This document shows positions 26,605 through 35,156 of a stretch of DNA of 64,000 nt, piece after piece. Numbering within the stretch: the stretch's first letter is position 1; each line of letters begins with the position of its first letter. Both the position numbers and the translations under genes were made by a program. Below the pieces are notes generated by a model. The model did not search any database. It worked only from the letters and a program-made list of their open reading frames with translations, and was not told the origin of the DNA. This stretch comes from Sphingomonas oryzagri (GTDB lineage: Bacteria; Pseudomonadota; Alphaproteobacteria; Sphingomonadales; Sphingomonadaceae), in NCBI RefSeq assembly GCF_029906645.1, contig NZ_JARYGZ010000005.1, forward strand, positions 1-64,000, written 5' to 3'.

Positions 26605-28146
26605 ATGGACAGCCCGCCTTTGCAAGCGAGCGGGCCGGGGGAGAGGGAGTTGCCGAACGAGGCCGCGCCGCCACGGCTGAGCCGGGCACGCATCTGGAAC
26701 ATGTGCTGCGGGCTGTTCGGCGTGCAGGTCGTCTGGGGCCTGCAGAACGTCAACACCAGCCGCATCTTCCAGACGCTCGGCGCCCATGTCGAGGGTCTGG
26801 CGATCCTGTGGATCGCGGCGCCGGTCACCGGCCTCGTCATCCAGCCGCTGATCGGCCACATGAGCGACCGCACCTGGGGGCCGCTCGGCCGCAGGCGGCC
26901 CTATCTGCTGGGCGGTGCGCTGCTCACCGCGCTGGCGCTGCTGGCGATGCCCAATGCCGGCACGATCTGGATGGCGAGCCTGGCGCTGTGGCTGCTCACC
27001 GCCTCGATCAACGTCGCGGCCGAGCCATTCCGCGCGCTGGTGGCGGACAACCTGCCCGAAGCGCAGCGGACGACCGGCTTTGCGGTGCAGACCTTCTTCA
27101 TCGGATCGGGCGCGGTGCTCGCCTCCGCTCTGCCGTGGATGCTGGCGCACTGGATGGGCGTTGCGACGGTCGCGCCGCCGGGCGTGCTGCCGCCGACGGT
27201 GCGCATCGCTTTCTACATTGGCGCGGTATTCCTGATCGGCGCGGTGTTGTGGACGGTCGCGACCACTGCCGAGCGCCCGCCCGAACAGATCCATGCGCAC
27301 CGGCCTCACGCCCCCGCCGTACCGACCCGTAAAGGCGCGGCGATCTTGATCCGCAGCGGGATCGTCTGGATCGCAGCTGGCCTCGCGATCGGCGGCTTCG
27401 CTCATGCCGAGGGGCTGCGGCGCGGTATCTACATCGTCGCGATACTCGCCGTGCTGTTCGGCATGGCGCAGCTGGTCGCGGTGCGCCTCCGTCGGCGCGG
27501 AGGCGGCTCGATCGGCGTGCTCGAGATCGTCGAGGATATCCTGCACATGCCGCTGGTGCTGAAGCGGCTGGCGGTGGTGCAGTTCTTCACCTGGTTCGGG
27601 TTGTTCGCCATGTGGGTCTATACCGTGCCCGCGATCGCGGCCGATCACTATGGCAGCACCGATCCCGCCACCGCCTCCTACAATGCCTGCGCCGACTGGG
27701 TGGGGGTGCTGTTCGCTGGCTATAATGGTGTGGCCGCGATCGTCGCGCTGGCGCTGCCCCCGTTCGCCGCGCGGATCGGCCGGCCGAGGCTTCATGCCGC
27801 CGGCCTGCTGCTCGGTGCGCTGGGGCTGCTGGGCTTCGTCGCCATCGCCGATCCGGCGTGGCTGTGGCTGCCGGCGGTGGGGATCGGCTGCGCCTGGGCG
27901 TCCATTCTGTCGACGCCATACGCGATGCTGTCCGACGCGCTGCCGCCGCACAAGATCGGCGTCTACATGGGCATCCACAACATCTTCCTGGTGCTGCCCC
28001 AGCTTGTCGCCGCGACGATGCTGGATGTTCTCGTCGCCCGCGTCTTCCACAGCCGTGCGATCTATGCGCTCGGCCTCGCGGCCGCGTCGCTGTTCGTGGC
28101 CGCGATCGCGGCGCTCGCTGTGCCGGATAGGCCCGCGCGCGGCTAG
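26605..28146 (+). CDS. MFS sugar transporter (maltose/sucrose type)
   Basis: The 513-residue inner-membrane protein has 12 predicted helices and the sugar:cation symporter motifs WGLQNVNTSRIFQTLGA, GHMSDRTWGPLGRRRPYLLG (loop 2-3) and SINVAAEPFRALVADNLP, as in the GPH/SLC45-like MFS proteins of sphingomonads and Caulobacter. It likely takes oligosaccharides that cross the outer membrane through the TonB receptor downstream and carries them into the cytoplasm. The ATG at 26605 is preceded by TTAGGA. It is divergent from the LacI gene. Confidence 0.92.
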   Translation: MDSPPLQASGPGERELPNEAAPPRLSRARIWNMCCGLFGVQVVWGLQNVNTSRIFQTLGAHVEGLAILWIAAPVTGLVIQPLIGHMSDRTWGPLGRRRPYLLGGALLTALALLAMPNAGTIWMASLALWLLTASINVAAEPFRALVADNLPEAQRTTGFAVQTFFIGSGAVLASALPWMLAHWMGVATVAPPGVLPPTVRIAFYIGAVFLIGAVLWTVATTAERPPEQIHAHRPHAPAVPTRKGAAILIRSGIVWIAAGLAIGGFAHAEGLRRGIYIVAILAVLFGMAQLVAVRLRRRGGGSIGVLEIVEDILHMPLVLKRLAVVQFFTWFGLFAMWVYTVPAIAADHYGSTDPATASYNACADWVGVLFAGYNGVAAIVALALPPFAARIGRPRLHAAGLLLGALGLLGFVAIADPAWLWLPAVGIGCAWASILSTPYAMLSDALPPHKIGVYMGIHNIFLVLPQLVAATMLDVLVARVFHSRAIYALGLAAASLFVAAIAALAVPDRPARG

Positions 28147-28202
28147 ATCCGCCTCTTCACGACCATCCTTTGTGGCAGCACCGATCCGCATGATGCCTCG
28201 TT

Positions 28203-28218
28203 ATGCAAAAACTTGCAT
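28203..28218. promoter_or_regulatory. inverted repeat upstream of the TonB receptor, candidate operator 1
   Basis: ATGCAA-AAAC-TTGCAT is a perfect inverted repeat with 6-base arms, of the size bound by LacI-type dimers. It lies in the 436-base gap between the MFS and TonB-receptor genes. The binding protein is inferred, not shown. Confidence 0.45.
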
Positions 28219-28314
28219 TGAGTTGCGATGATTCGGCAGAAGTGTCAATCCGATACGCATCATGGGCGGAGGTGCTGGGTCGCTGTTTCCATTGTGAAAT
28301 TCGATCATATATTT

Positions 28315-28330
28315 GATAAATAGCGATATT
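28315..28330 (+). promoter_or_regulatory. AT-rich motif shared with the pckG upstream region
   Basis: GATAAATAGCGATATT lies in the most AT-rich part of the gap before the TonB receptor. A near-identical GATAAATATGCGATATT occurs at 48437-48453 before pckG. It may be a promoter or activator element used by both carbon-metabolism genes. Confidence 0.35.
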
Positions 28331-28349
28331 TGTATCTTTGATCACCCAC

Positions 28350-28365
28350 TTGCAATCTTCTGCAA
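28350..28365. promoter_or_regulatory. inverted repeat upstream of the TonB receptor, candidate operator 2
   Basis: TTGCA-ATCTTC-TGCAA is an inverted repeat with 5-base arms, related in sequence to the site at 28203 and followed by further GCAAA units to 28386. Together they make a plausible operator cluster for the LacI-type regulator. Confidence 0.4.
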
Positions 28366-28582
28366 AATGACGCAAAAATGCGCAAAGAGGGAATGGTCAG
28401 CGATCCATCAGCGGTCGCGGCCAAGGGAGGATGTAATGGGGAAGGATCGGGCCGAGGCCCTGCGCGCCGCGCTTTTCGATATTTTCACTTTCTAGGCGTC
28501 GCCGTTCGGCGCGGCGAGCGGTCGCGTCCCGGCATCATAATCGAAAGCCCCGCAGGGATGGGGCGCAATGAGGGGATTGTTC

Positions 28583-31500
28583 ATGGGGGACAGAATTTCG
28601 AGCCGCGGCCTGGGTCTGCGTGGCGGTGCATCGCTCGCGGTGCTGGCGGCGCTGAGCTTCACGGTGGCCGCGCAGGCGCAGGATGCGCCGCCGGTCGATG
28701 CGGGCAGCGCGACCGCAAGCCAGCCCGGCGCGGTCACCGGCACGCCGCCGCAGGCCCAGCAAACGTCCACCGGTAGCATCGCCGAAGGCCAGGCGGCCGA
28801 TGCGGCGCCCGGCAAGGAGATCGTCGTCGTCGGCGTGCGCGGCGCGCTCAGTTCCGCGCTCAACATCAAGAAGAACGCCGACACCTTCGTCGATTCGATC
28901 ACCGCGACCGACATCGGCGCCTTCCCCGACAAGTCGGTGTCCGAAGCGCTGCAGCGCGTGCCGGGCATCACCGTCAACCGCCTGCAGTCGAACGACGACA
29001 GCACCCACCCCTCGGGCGAGCCGACCGGCGTGCTGATCCGCGGCCTCACCCAAGTCCGCACCGAGTTCAACGGTCGCGACAGCTTCTCCGCCGATGCTTC
29101 GCGCGGGCTCAACTTCAACGACGTCTCGCCCGAACTGATGGCCGGCGTCGACGCCTACAAGAACCAGACGGCCGAGATGATCGAGGGCGGCATCGCCGGT
29201 ACGGTCAACCTGCGCACCCGCCTGCCGTTCGATACCGATGGCCAGCTGATCTCCGCCAACGCCAAGGCCGATTATGGCAGCCGTTCCAAGAAGTGGACCG
29301 GCGAGGCGTCGGGCATCTATTCCAACGTCTTCCATACCTCGATCGGCAAGATCGGCATCCTCGGCGATTACGCTTATTCGCACGTCGTCACGCGCACCGA
29401 GAGCGTGATCATGGATCGCATCGATACCTATTGCTCGGGCGGCGATCTGGATTCGTCGGGTAACGCGATCGTCGGTTCGGACGGCAGCGTGCCCTGCACA
29501 TCTAATCCGTTCGGCGGCACCGGCTGGGCCTATGTGCCGGATGGCATCCGATACTCGCAGGTCGATTACGACCGCACCCGCCGGGGCCTCGCGCTCGCCG
29601 CGCAGTATGAGAACAATGCCGGCAACCTGCGCGCGACGGTGCAATATACCAATTCCAAGTACCACAATGCCTGGCTGGAGCGCGCGAGCCACGTCATCTT
29701 CGACGGCAACGCCTATGGCACCTCGTCCTTCAACCCGCGCGGCGGCACGATCCTGCAGCCGGCGCCGGGCACCGGCGCCTTCACCTTTGATTCCAGCGGC
29801 AACATCATCTCTGGCACCTTCACCCACCCGACCGGCGACTGGCGCGGCGGCAGCACCGCCGACTATATCGATGACGGTTCGGCGGTGCCGGGCCTGCCCT
29901 TCGTCAATTATTGCGGCGCCGGGTCCGCCTGCACCACGCAGCAGGAGGGGATGTATTTCCAGAACGAGGCGCGCAACTTCAACCACCGCGAAGGCACGCA
30001 GGACCTGTCCGCCAACATCAAGTGGGACGCGACCGACCGGCTGCACTTCAATTTCGACGGCCAGTATATCAAGGCCAACGTCCACAATAACGACATCCTC
30101 GTCGCCACCAGCTCGATGGCGAACATGCAGTATAGCGTGAACAAGGACGGCACCCCGTCGGTCACGCTGCTGCCCGGCTCCAACGTCAATTATGCCGATG
30201 GCGGCCTCGCCAATCCGCACAATTACTGGATGCCTTTCATCCAGGGCCATCGCGAGGACGACAACGCCAAGGAACTCGCATTGCGCGCCGACGCGCAATA
30301 TGATTTCGACGACGCGGGCGGCTGGCTGGACTCGCTGAAGGTTGGCGTGCGCTATGCCGATCGCAAGCAGACGGTGCGCTATTCCACCTACAACTGGACG
30401 CCGATCGCGGCGCCGTGGAACTGCAACGGGCCGGGCTTCAACATCGACAACACGTCGGCCGCGCCCTATCCGGCCGCCTGTGGCCATGCCGGCGACTTCC
30501 AGGGCTATGGCGCCGGCATCTGGGAATCGACCAGCCTCGGCAACGGCTTCTACGGCAGCGGCACCTATCCGAACGGCGATCTCGTCTATCTGAACCGCGC
30601 GACCTTGAAGGATTATGACGCGCTGCTCGGCGCGCTGGGCGGGGCCGCCACCAATTCCCCGATCGCGCCGGGCTATACCAGCATCTGCGATCGTGCCGGC
30701 ACCACCAACTGCTACCTGCCGTCCGAGATCATGCATATCCGCGAGCAGACCGCGGCGGCCTATGCGATGCTGAAGTTCGGCGGCAATTCGACGACGATCT
30801 TCGACGGCATCACCGTGCAGGGCAATGTCGGCGTCCGCGCCGTCAAGACCTGGGACAAGAGCGACGGCCAGATCGGCTTCCCCGACGCGACCACCACCTT
30901 CGCCGGCCTCGCGCCGTGCGACACGCCGCTGAGCGGGACGAGCATCGTCAATCCGTCCTGCTACCTGACCGACGCGGTGCGCGCGTTCGCGTCGGGTGGC
31001 GGCACGCCGAACAGCCTGAAGGCCAGCCACATGAACTGGCTGCCGAGCTTCAACGTCCGCTTCGGCCTGGACAGCAAGAACTTCGTCCGCTTCGGCTATT
31101 CGCGTGCGATGTCGCGGCCGGATATCGGCCTGCTGCGCAACTATGTGATGATCAACGCGCCGCTGATCGATACCACCGCGACCTCGCCCTACATCGTCTA
31201 CACCGATCCCAACGCCCCGCACACGGCGGCGAACGTGAAGGGCTACAACTTCGTGTTCCGCGCGGAATCTGGCTATGGCGGGCTGAAGCCGATCACCGCC
31301 GACCAGATCGACCTGTCGTTCGAGCGATACATGGCGCACGGCGCGGCTTTCACGATCGACGCCTTCTTCAAGAAGCTGAACGGCAGCATCGCCTATGGCG
31401 AGTTCGCCCGCGATTTCACCAACAACGGCGCGACCCAGACGGTCATCCTGCGCGGCCCCCGCAACGAGGATGGCGGCGGCAAGCTGATGGGCTTCGAGGC

Positions 31501-32059
31501 GAACTACCAGACCTTCTTCGATTTCCTGCCCGGCCTGCTGTCCGGCCTCGGCATCCAGGCCAACTACACCTACGTCCACCAGTCCGGCATCCACAACTCC
31601 AACCTGGTGACGGCGGGCGCGCTGACCGACGGCGGCACCGGCGCCTTCGGTGCGGGCGTGACGGTCAACGGCGTGACCTCGACGATCGACTCGCACAAGC
31701 TGGCCGGCATCTCGACCCACACGTTCAACGTCGTCGGTTTGTACGAGAAGGGGCCGGTCGGCTTCCGCCTCGCCTACAACTGGCGCTCGCGCTACCTGAC
31801 GGACAATCTCGATTGCTGCATCGGTCTGCCGGTGTTCCAGAAGGCCGCCGGCTTCCTCGACGGGTCGATCCGCTTCTCGCCGTGGAAGTTCATCGAATTC
31901 TCGATCGAGGGCACCAACCTGCTGGGCACGACGACCGTCTATCAGCAGCAGATCTTCGGCGACTCCCCGTCCACGCCCGGCGCCAAGCCGGTCTACAGGG
32001 ACGCGAACTGGAGCCGGGTGGACCGTCGCTTCCAGTTCGGGGCGCGCGTGAAGTTCTGA
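28583..32059 (+). CDS. large TonB-dependent outer-membrane receptor
   Basis: The protein of about 1158 residues has a signal peptide (GGASLAVLAALSFTVAAQAQ), an Ala/Gln-rich linker, a TonB-box-like EIVVVGVRGAL, a plug domain (FPDKSVSEALQRVPGITVNR) and a long beta-barrel ending in RRFQFGARVKF with the terminal aromatic residue. The size and opening match the oligosaccharide receptor class common in sphingomonads, Caulobacter and Xanthomonas. I prefer the ATG at 28583, seven bases after GAGGGGA, over the ATG at 28568. It likely imports maltodextrin-like glucosides for the GH31 enzyme downstream. A strong terminator follows. Confidence 0.94.
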   Translation: MGDRISSRGLGLRGGASLAVLAALSFTVAAQAQDAPPVDAGSATASQPGAVTGTPPQAQQTSTGSIAEGQAADAAPGKEIVVVGVRGALSSALNIKKNADTFVDSITATDIGAFPDKSVSEALQRVPGITVNRLQSNDDSTHPSGEPTGVLIRGLTQVRTEFNGRDSFSADASRGLNFNDVSPELMAGVDAYKNQTAEMIEGGIAGTVNLRTRLPFDTDGQLISANAKADYGSRSKKWTGEASGIYSNVFHTSIGKIGILGDYAYSHVVTRTESVIMDRIDTYCSGGDLDSSGNAIVGSDGSVPCTSNPFGGTGWAYVPDGIRYSQVDYDRTRRGLALAAQYENNAGNLRATVQYTNSKYHNAWLERASHVIFDGNAYGTSSFNPRGGTILQPAPGTGAFTFDSSGNIISGTFTHPTGDWRGGSTADYIDDGSAVPGLPFVNYCGAGSACTTQQEGMYFQNEARNFNHREGTQDLSANIKWDATDRLHFNFDGQYIKANVHNNDILVATSSMANMQYSVNKDGTPSVTLLPGSNVNYADGGLANPHNYWMPFIQGHREDDNAKELALRADAQYDFDDAGGWLDSLKVGVRYADRKQTVRYSTYNWTPIAAPWNCNGPGFNIDNTSAAPYPAACGHAGDFQGYGAGIWESTSLGNGFYGSGTYPNGDLVYLNRATLKDYDALLGALGGAATNSPIAPGYTSICDRAGTTNCYLPSEIMHIREQTAAAYAMLKFGGNSTTIFDGITVQGNVGVRAVKTWDKSDGQIGFPDATTTFAGLAPCDTPLSGTSIVNPSCYLTDAVRAFASGGGTPNSLKASHMNWLPSFNVRFGLDSKNFVRFGYSRAMSRPDIGLLRNYVMINAPLIDTTATSPYIVYTDPNAPHTAANVKGYNFVFRAESGYGGLKPITADQIDLSFERYMAHGAAFTIDAFFKKLNGSIAYGEFARDFTNNGATQTVILRGPRNEDGGGKLMGFEANYQTFFDFLPGLLSGLGIQANYTYVHQSGIHNSNLVTAGALTDGGTGAFGAGVTVNGVTSTIDSHKLAGISTHTFNVVGLYEKGPVGFRLAYNWRSRYLTDNLDCCIGLPVFQKAAGFLDGSIRFSPWKFIEFSIEGTNLLGTTTVYQQQIFGDSPSTPGAKPVYRDANWSRVDRRFQFGARVKF

Positions 32060-32076
32060 TAACTCCCCTGGAGGAC

Positions 32077-32108
32077 TGGCGCCGTCGTTCACCGGCGGCG
32101 CCATTTTT
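32077..32108 (+). terminator. Rho-independent terminator after the TonB receptor
   Basis: TGGCGCCG (32077-32084) pairs with CGGCGCCA (32096-32103), the stem being extended by CG/CG across one mismatch, and TTTTT follows at 32104-32108. It should reduce transcription into the halogenase-like genes, perhaps by partial read-through. Confidence 0.8.
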
Positions 32109-32126
32109 CCCCCGAGGACGAGGCGG

Positions 32127-33674
32127 ATGCAGCAAGAGCGCGGATCGGCAACACCGCTGAGGATCGTGATCGTCGGCGGTGGCACGGCGGGGTGGATGAC
32201 CGCCGCCGGCCTCTCGCGCCTGCTCGACCCGCGCGACTATGCCGTCACCCTGATCGAATCCGACGAGATCGGCACCGTCGGCGTCGGCGAGGCGACGCTG
32301 CCGCACATCAAGACCTTCAACGACATGCTCGGGCTGAACGAGGCCGAGTTCATGGCCGCGACGCAGGCCAGCTTCAAGCTGGGCATCGAGTTCGTCGGCT
32401 GGACCCGCGACGGCGATCGCTACATCCACCCCTTCGGCACCTTCGGAGAGCCCTGGGCAGGCGTCGACTTCCAGCACCATTGGGCGCGGGCGAAGCTGGC
32501 GGGGCGCGAGGTCGCGCCGCTGCAGGACTACAGCTTCGCGGTGGCGGCGTGCCGGGCCGATGCGTTCGCGTTTCCCGATACCGATTCGAAGTCGATCCGG
32601 TCGACCTTCGCTTATGCCTATCATTTCGATGCCTCGCTCTACGCGGCCTACATCCGGCGCTGGGCGACGGCGCGCGGGGTGCGGCGGATCGAGGGGCTGG
32701 TGCTCGACGTCGCGCGCGATGCCGACACCGGCCATGTCCGGGCGCTAACGCTGAAATCGGGAGAGACGATCGAGGGCGACCTGTTCGTCGATTGCAGCGG
32801 CTTCCGCTCGCTGCTCGTCGGGCAGACGATGGGCGTGGGCTGGCAGGACTGGAGCGAGTGGCTCCCCTGCGACCGCGCGTGGGCGGCGCCCTGCGAGCGG
32901 GATGGTCCGTTCACGCCCTACACCCGCGCCACCGCGCGCGAGGCGGGGTGGATGTGGCGCATCCCGCTCCAGCATCGGGTCGGCAACGGCTATGTATTCT
33001 CCAGCCGCTTCTGCGACGAGGAACGGGCGCTCGACACCCTGCTCGGCCATCTGGAGAACCCGCCGCTCGCCGATCCCCGCCTGCTGCGTTTCCGCGCCGG
33101 GCGGCGCGAGCGGATGTGGGCGGGCAATTGCGTCGCCATCGGACTGGCGGGTGGCTTCCTCGAGCCGCTGGAATCGACCAGCATCTTCCTCGTTCAGGCG
33201 GCAGTGACCGATCTCGCCAACCTGATGCCGGTGCCGGGCCGCCCGATCGACCCGCGCCTCGCCGCCGAGTTCAACCGGCTCTCGGCGATCCAGTATGACC
33301 GCGTGCGCGACTTCCTCGTCCTCCATTACATCGCCAATGCGCGTGAGGGGGAGCCGCTGTGGGATCACCTGCGCACCATGGCGCTGCCCGACACGCTCGC
33401 GCACAAGATCGCGCTTTTCGAGGAGAGCGCTGCGGCGCCGAGCTACCGATATGGCCTGTTCTCGCGGGACAGTTGGCTGTCGGTGCTGATCGGGCAGGGG
33501 GTCGAGCCGAAGGGCTATGGCCGCCTCGCCGATCGCCTGCCGCTCGATGTGCTGGAGGTGCGGCTCGCGGACCTGCGCGCGCGGATCGATGGCGGCGTCG
33601 CCACGATGCCCGCGCACGGGGAGTTCATCGCCGGCTATTGCGCCGCTCGTCCTGCCGAAAGCGTGCCGGTATGA
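32127..33674 (+). CDS. flavin-dependent tryptophan-halogenase-like protein, intact motifs
   Basis: The 515-residue protein has the FAD-binding GGGTAGW (residues 17-23), GEATLPHIKTF, a Lys at about 84 in FKLGIEF that I align with the catalytic Lys of PrnA-type halogenases, and the halogenase signature WMWRIP (275-280). LFVDCSGF and GLAGGFLEPLEST are also as in the family. Many such proteins sit beside TonB receptors in oligosaccharide loci of sphingomonads, Caulobacter and Xanthomonas, and their true reaction there is not established. GAGG precedes the ATG. The stop overlaps the next gene (ATGA). Confidence 0.88.
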   Translation: MQQERGSATPLRIVIVGGGTAGWMTAAGLSRLLDPRDYAVTLIESDEIGTVGVGEATLPHIKTFNDMLGLNEAEFMAATQASFKLGIEFVGWTRDGDRYIHPFGTFGEPWAGVDFQHHWARAKLAGREVAPLQDYSFAVAACRADAFAFPDTDSKSIRSTFAYAYHFDASLYAAYIRRWATARGVRRIEGLVLDVARDADTGHVRALTLKSGETIEGDLFVDCSGFRSLLVGQTMGVGWQDWSEWLPCDRAWAAPCERDGPFTPYTRATAREAGWMWRIPLQHRVGNGYVFSSRFCDEERALDTLLGHLENPPLADPRLLRFRAGRRERMWAGNCVAIGLAGGFLEPLESTSIFLVQAAVTDLANLMPVPGRPIDPRLAAEFNRLSAIQYDRVRDFLVLHYIANAREGEPLWDHLRTMALPDTLAHKIALFEESAAAPSYRYGLFSRDSWLSVLIGQGVEPKGYGRLADRLPLDVLEVRLADLRARIDGGVATMPAHGEFIAGYCAARPAESVPV

Positions 33675-35137
33675 GCGCCGTCGATACCGTCGTCGTCGCG
33701 GGGCGGGACGCACCGCTGTGGCTCGCCGCCGCGACGATCCAGCAGGCGCTGGCGCCCGCCGGGGTGATAGTGCGTGCGGTCGAGCTGCCGAGCGCGCTGG
33801 CGCCGGGCGACGTCCACGCGACGCAGCCGGCTCTGGAGGCGCTGCACGGCCGGCTCGGCATCGAGGAGAGCGTGCTGCTGCGGCTGACCGGCGGCGCCTT
33901 CTCGCTGGGGCTGAACATCGTCGACGCGGTCGGGCAGGCGCCGTCCTTCCTGATCCCGTTCGGCGGCATCGGCACACAGATCGAGGGGCAGGATTTCTTC
34001 CCCTTCTGGCTGAAGGCGCGGAGCCTCGGCCTCGACGTCGCGCTGGAGCATTTCTCGCTCGCCGCCGCCGCCGCGCGGCAGGGGCGCATCCTGTTTCCGG
34101 ACGATGCAACCGAAGCCTATGGTCGCAGCGACTATGGCTACCATCTGCCGGCCATTCCCTATGCGCGCAGCCTGAAGGCGCCCGCCGCGCATCTCGGCGT
34201 CGAGATCCATGAGGTTTCTTTTGCCCGGGCCGAGCATGGCGAAGACGGCATCGTCGCGTTGCTGCTTGATGGCGAGCGGCGGATCGAGGGCGATCTGTTC
34301 GTCGATGCGGGCGCCGACCTGCCGTCCGACCGACCGCGCGAAAGCTGGCGGGGGGCGTTTCCGGTCGATCGGGTGCTGACCGCGACCGGCCCGCGTTTCG
34401 CATCGGTGCCGGCCTATGCGGAACTGCGCACTGGTGAGGGCGGCTGGACGGCTCTCTATCCTGCCGCCGGGCATACTCACGTGCTGCACGCCTGGTCGAG
34501 CGCGCATCGCGGCGACGAGGACGCCGTGCGCGACGCGGCCGCCACCTCCAGTATGCCACTCGACGCGATCACGATCCGGCGGATCGATCCCGGTCGCGCG
34601 GCCGATCCTTGGGTGGGCAATTGCGTGGCGATCGGAAAGTCCGCCTGCACGCCCGATCCAGTCTTCGATGTCGGCCTGCATCTGGCCCAGCTCGGACTGG
34701 TGCATCTGCTCGCCTGCTTCCCGGCTTCGCGCAGCCATGCCGCACAGCGCGCCGAATATAATCGGATCATGCGTTCGGCGACCGACCGGGTGCGCGACTT
34801 CCAGTCAGCCTTTTACGTAACCAGCCTGCAGCCTGGCCCTTTCTGGGATGACGCGCGTGCCGCCGACCGCGCGCCCGATCTCGACCATATGCTCGCCACC
34901 TTCGCGGCGCGGGGCGAGATCGCGCCGTTCGAGGACGAGAGCTTCGCGCCGGACAGCTGGCGCGCGCTTTTGATCGGGCAGGGCCTCGTTCCCGAAAGGT
35001 GGCTGCCGCCGATCGACCGCACCGATCCGGCTGTCATCAAAGACCAGTTCCGTGCCATGCTCGGTTTCGTGCGCGATCATGTATTACGCCAGCCCACCCA
35101 TGACGATCTGCTCCGCCGGATCGCGCATGGCCCATGA
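33671..35137 (+). CDS. degenerate tryptophan-halogenase-like paralogue
   Basis: The 488-residue protein matches its upstream neighbour over its length, including the C-terminal LIGQGLVPERW (neighbour: LIGQGVEPKGY) and LFVDAGADLP (neighbour: LFVDCSGF). The key sites are lost, however. The dinucleotide motif reads VVVAGRDAPLWLAA with no GxGxxG, and WxWxIP is replaced by GGWTALYP. It therefore probably does not bind FAD as a halogenase would. The four-base start/stop overlap shows the pair is made together, so a partner or scaffold role is possible. Clearly a family member; function unknown. Confidence 0.8.
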   Translation: MSAVDTVVVAGRDAPLWLAAATIQQALAPAGVIVRAVELPSALAPGDVHATQPALEALHGRLGIEESVLLRLTGGAFSLGLNIVDAVGQAPSFLIPFGGIGTQIEGQDFFPFWLKARSLGLDVALEHFSLAAAAARQGRILFPDDATEAYGRSDYGYHLPAIPYARSLKAPAAHLGVEIHEVSFARAEHGEDGIVALLLDGERRIEGDLFVDAGADLPSDRPRESWRGAFPVDRVLTATGPRFASVPAYAELRTGEGGWTALYPAAGHTHVLHAWSSAHRGDEDAVRDAAATSSMPLDAITIRRIDPGRAADPWVGNCVAIGKSACTPDPVFDVGLHLAQLGLVHLLACFPASRSHAAQRAEYNRIMRSATDRVRDFQSAFYVTSLQPGPFWDDARAADRAPDLDHMLATFAARGEIAPFEDESFAPDSWRALLIGQGLVPERWLPPIDRTDPAVIKDQFRAMLGFVRDHVLRQPTHDDLLRRIAHGP

Positions 35138-35156
35138 TTTTTCAGGAGATATCTGC

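Noticed and set aside
28535-32185. Open frame of more than 1200 codons antisense to the TonB-receptor gene
   Set aside because: It is Arg/Gln/Ala/Val-rich with no recognisable domain. Long antisense frames are expected opposite GC-rich genes with strong third-position bias. The plus strand encodes a clear TonB receptor.
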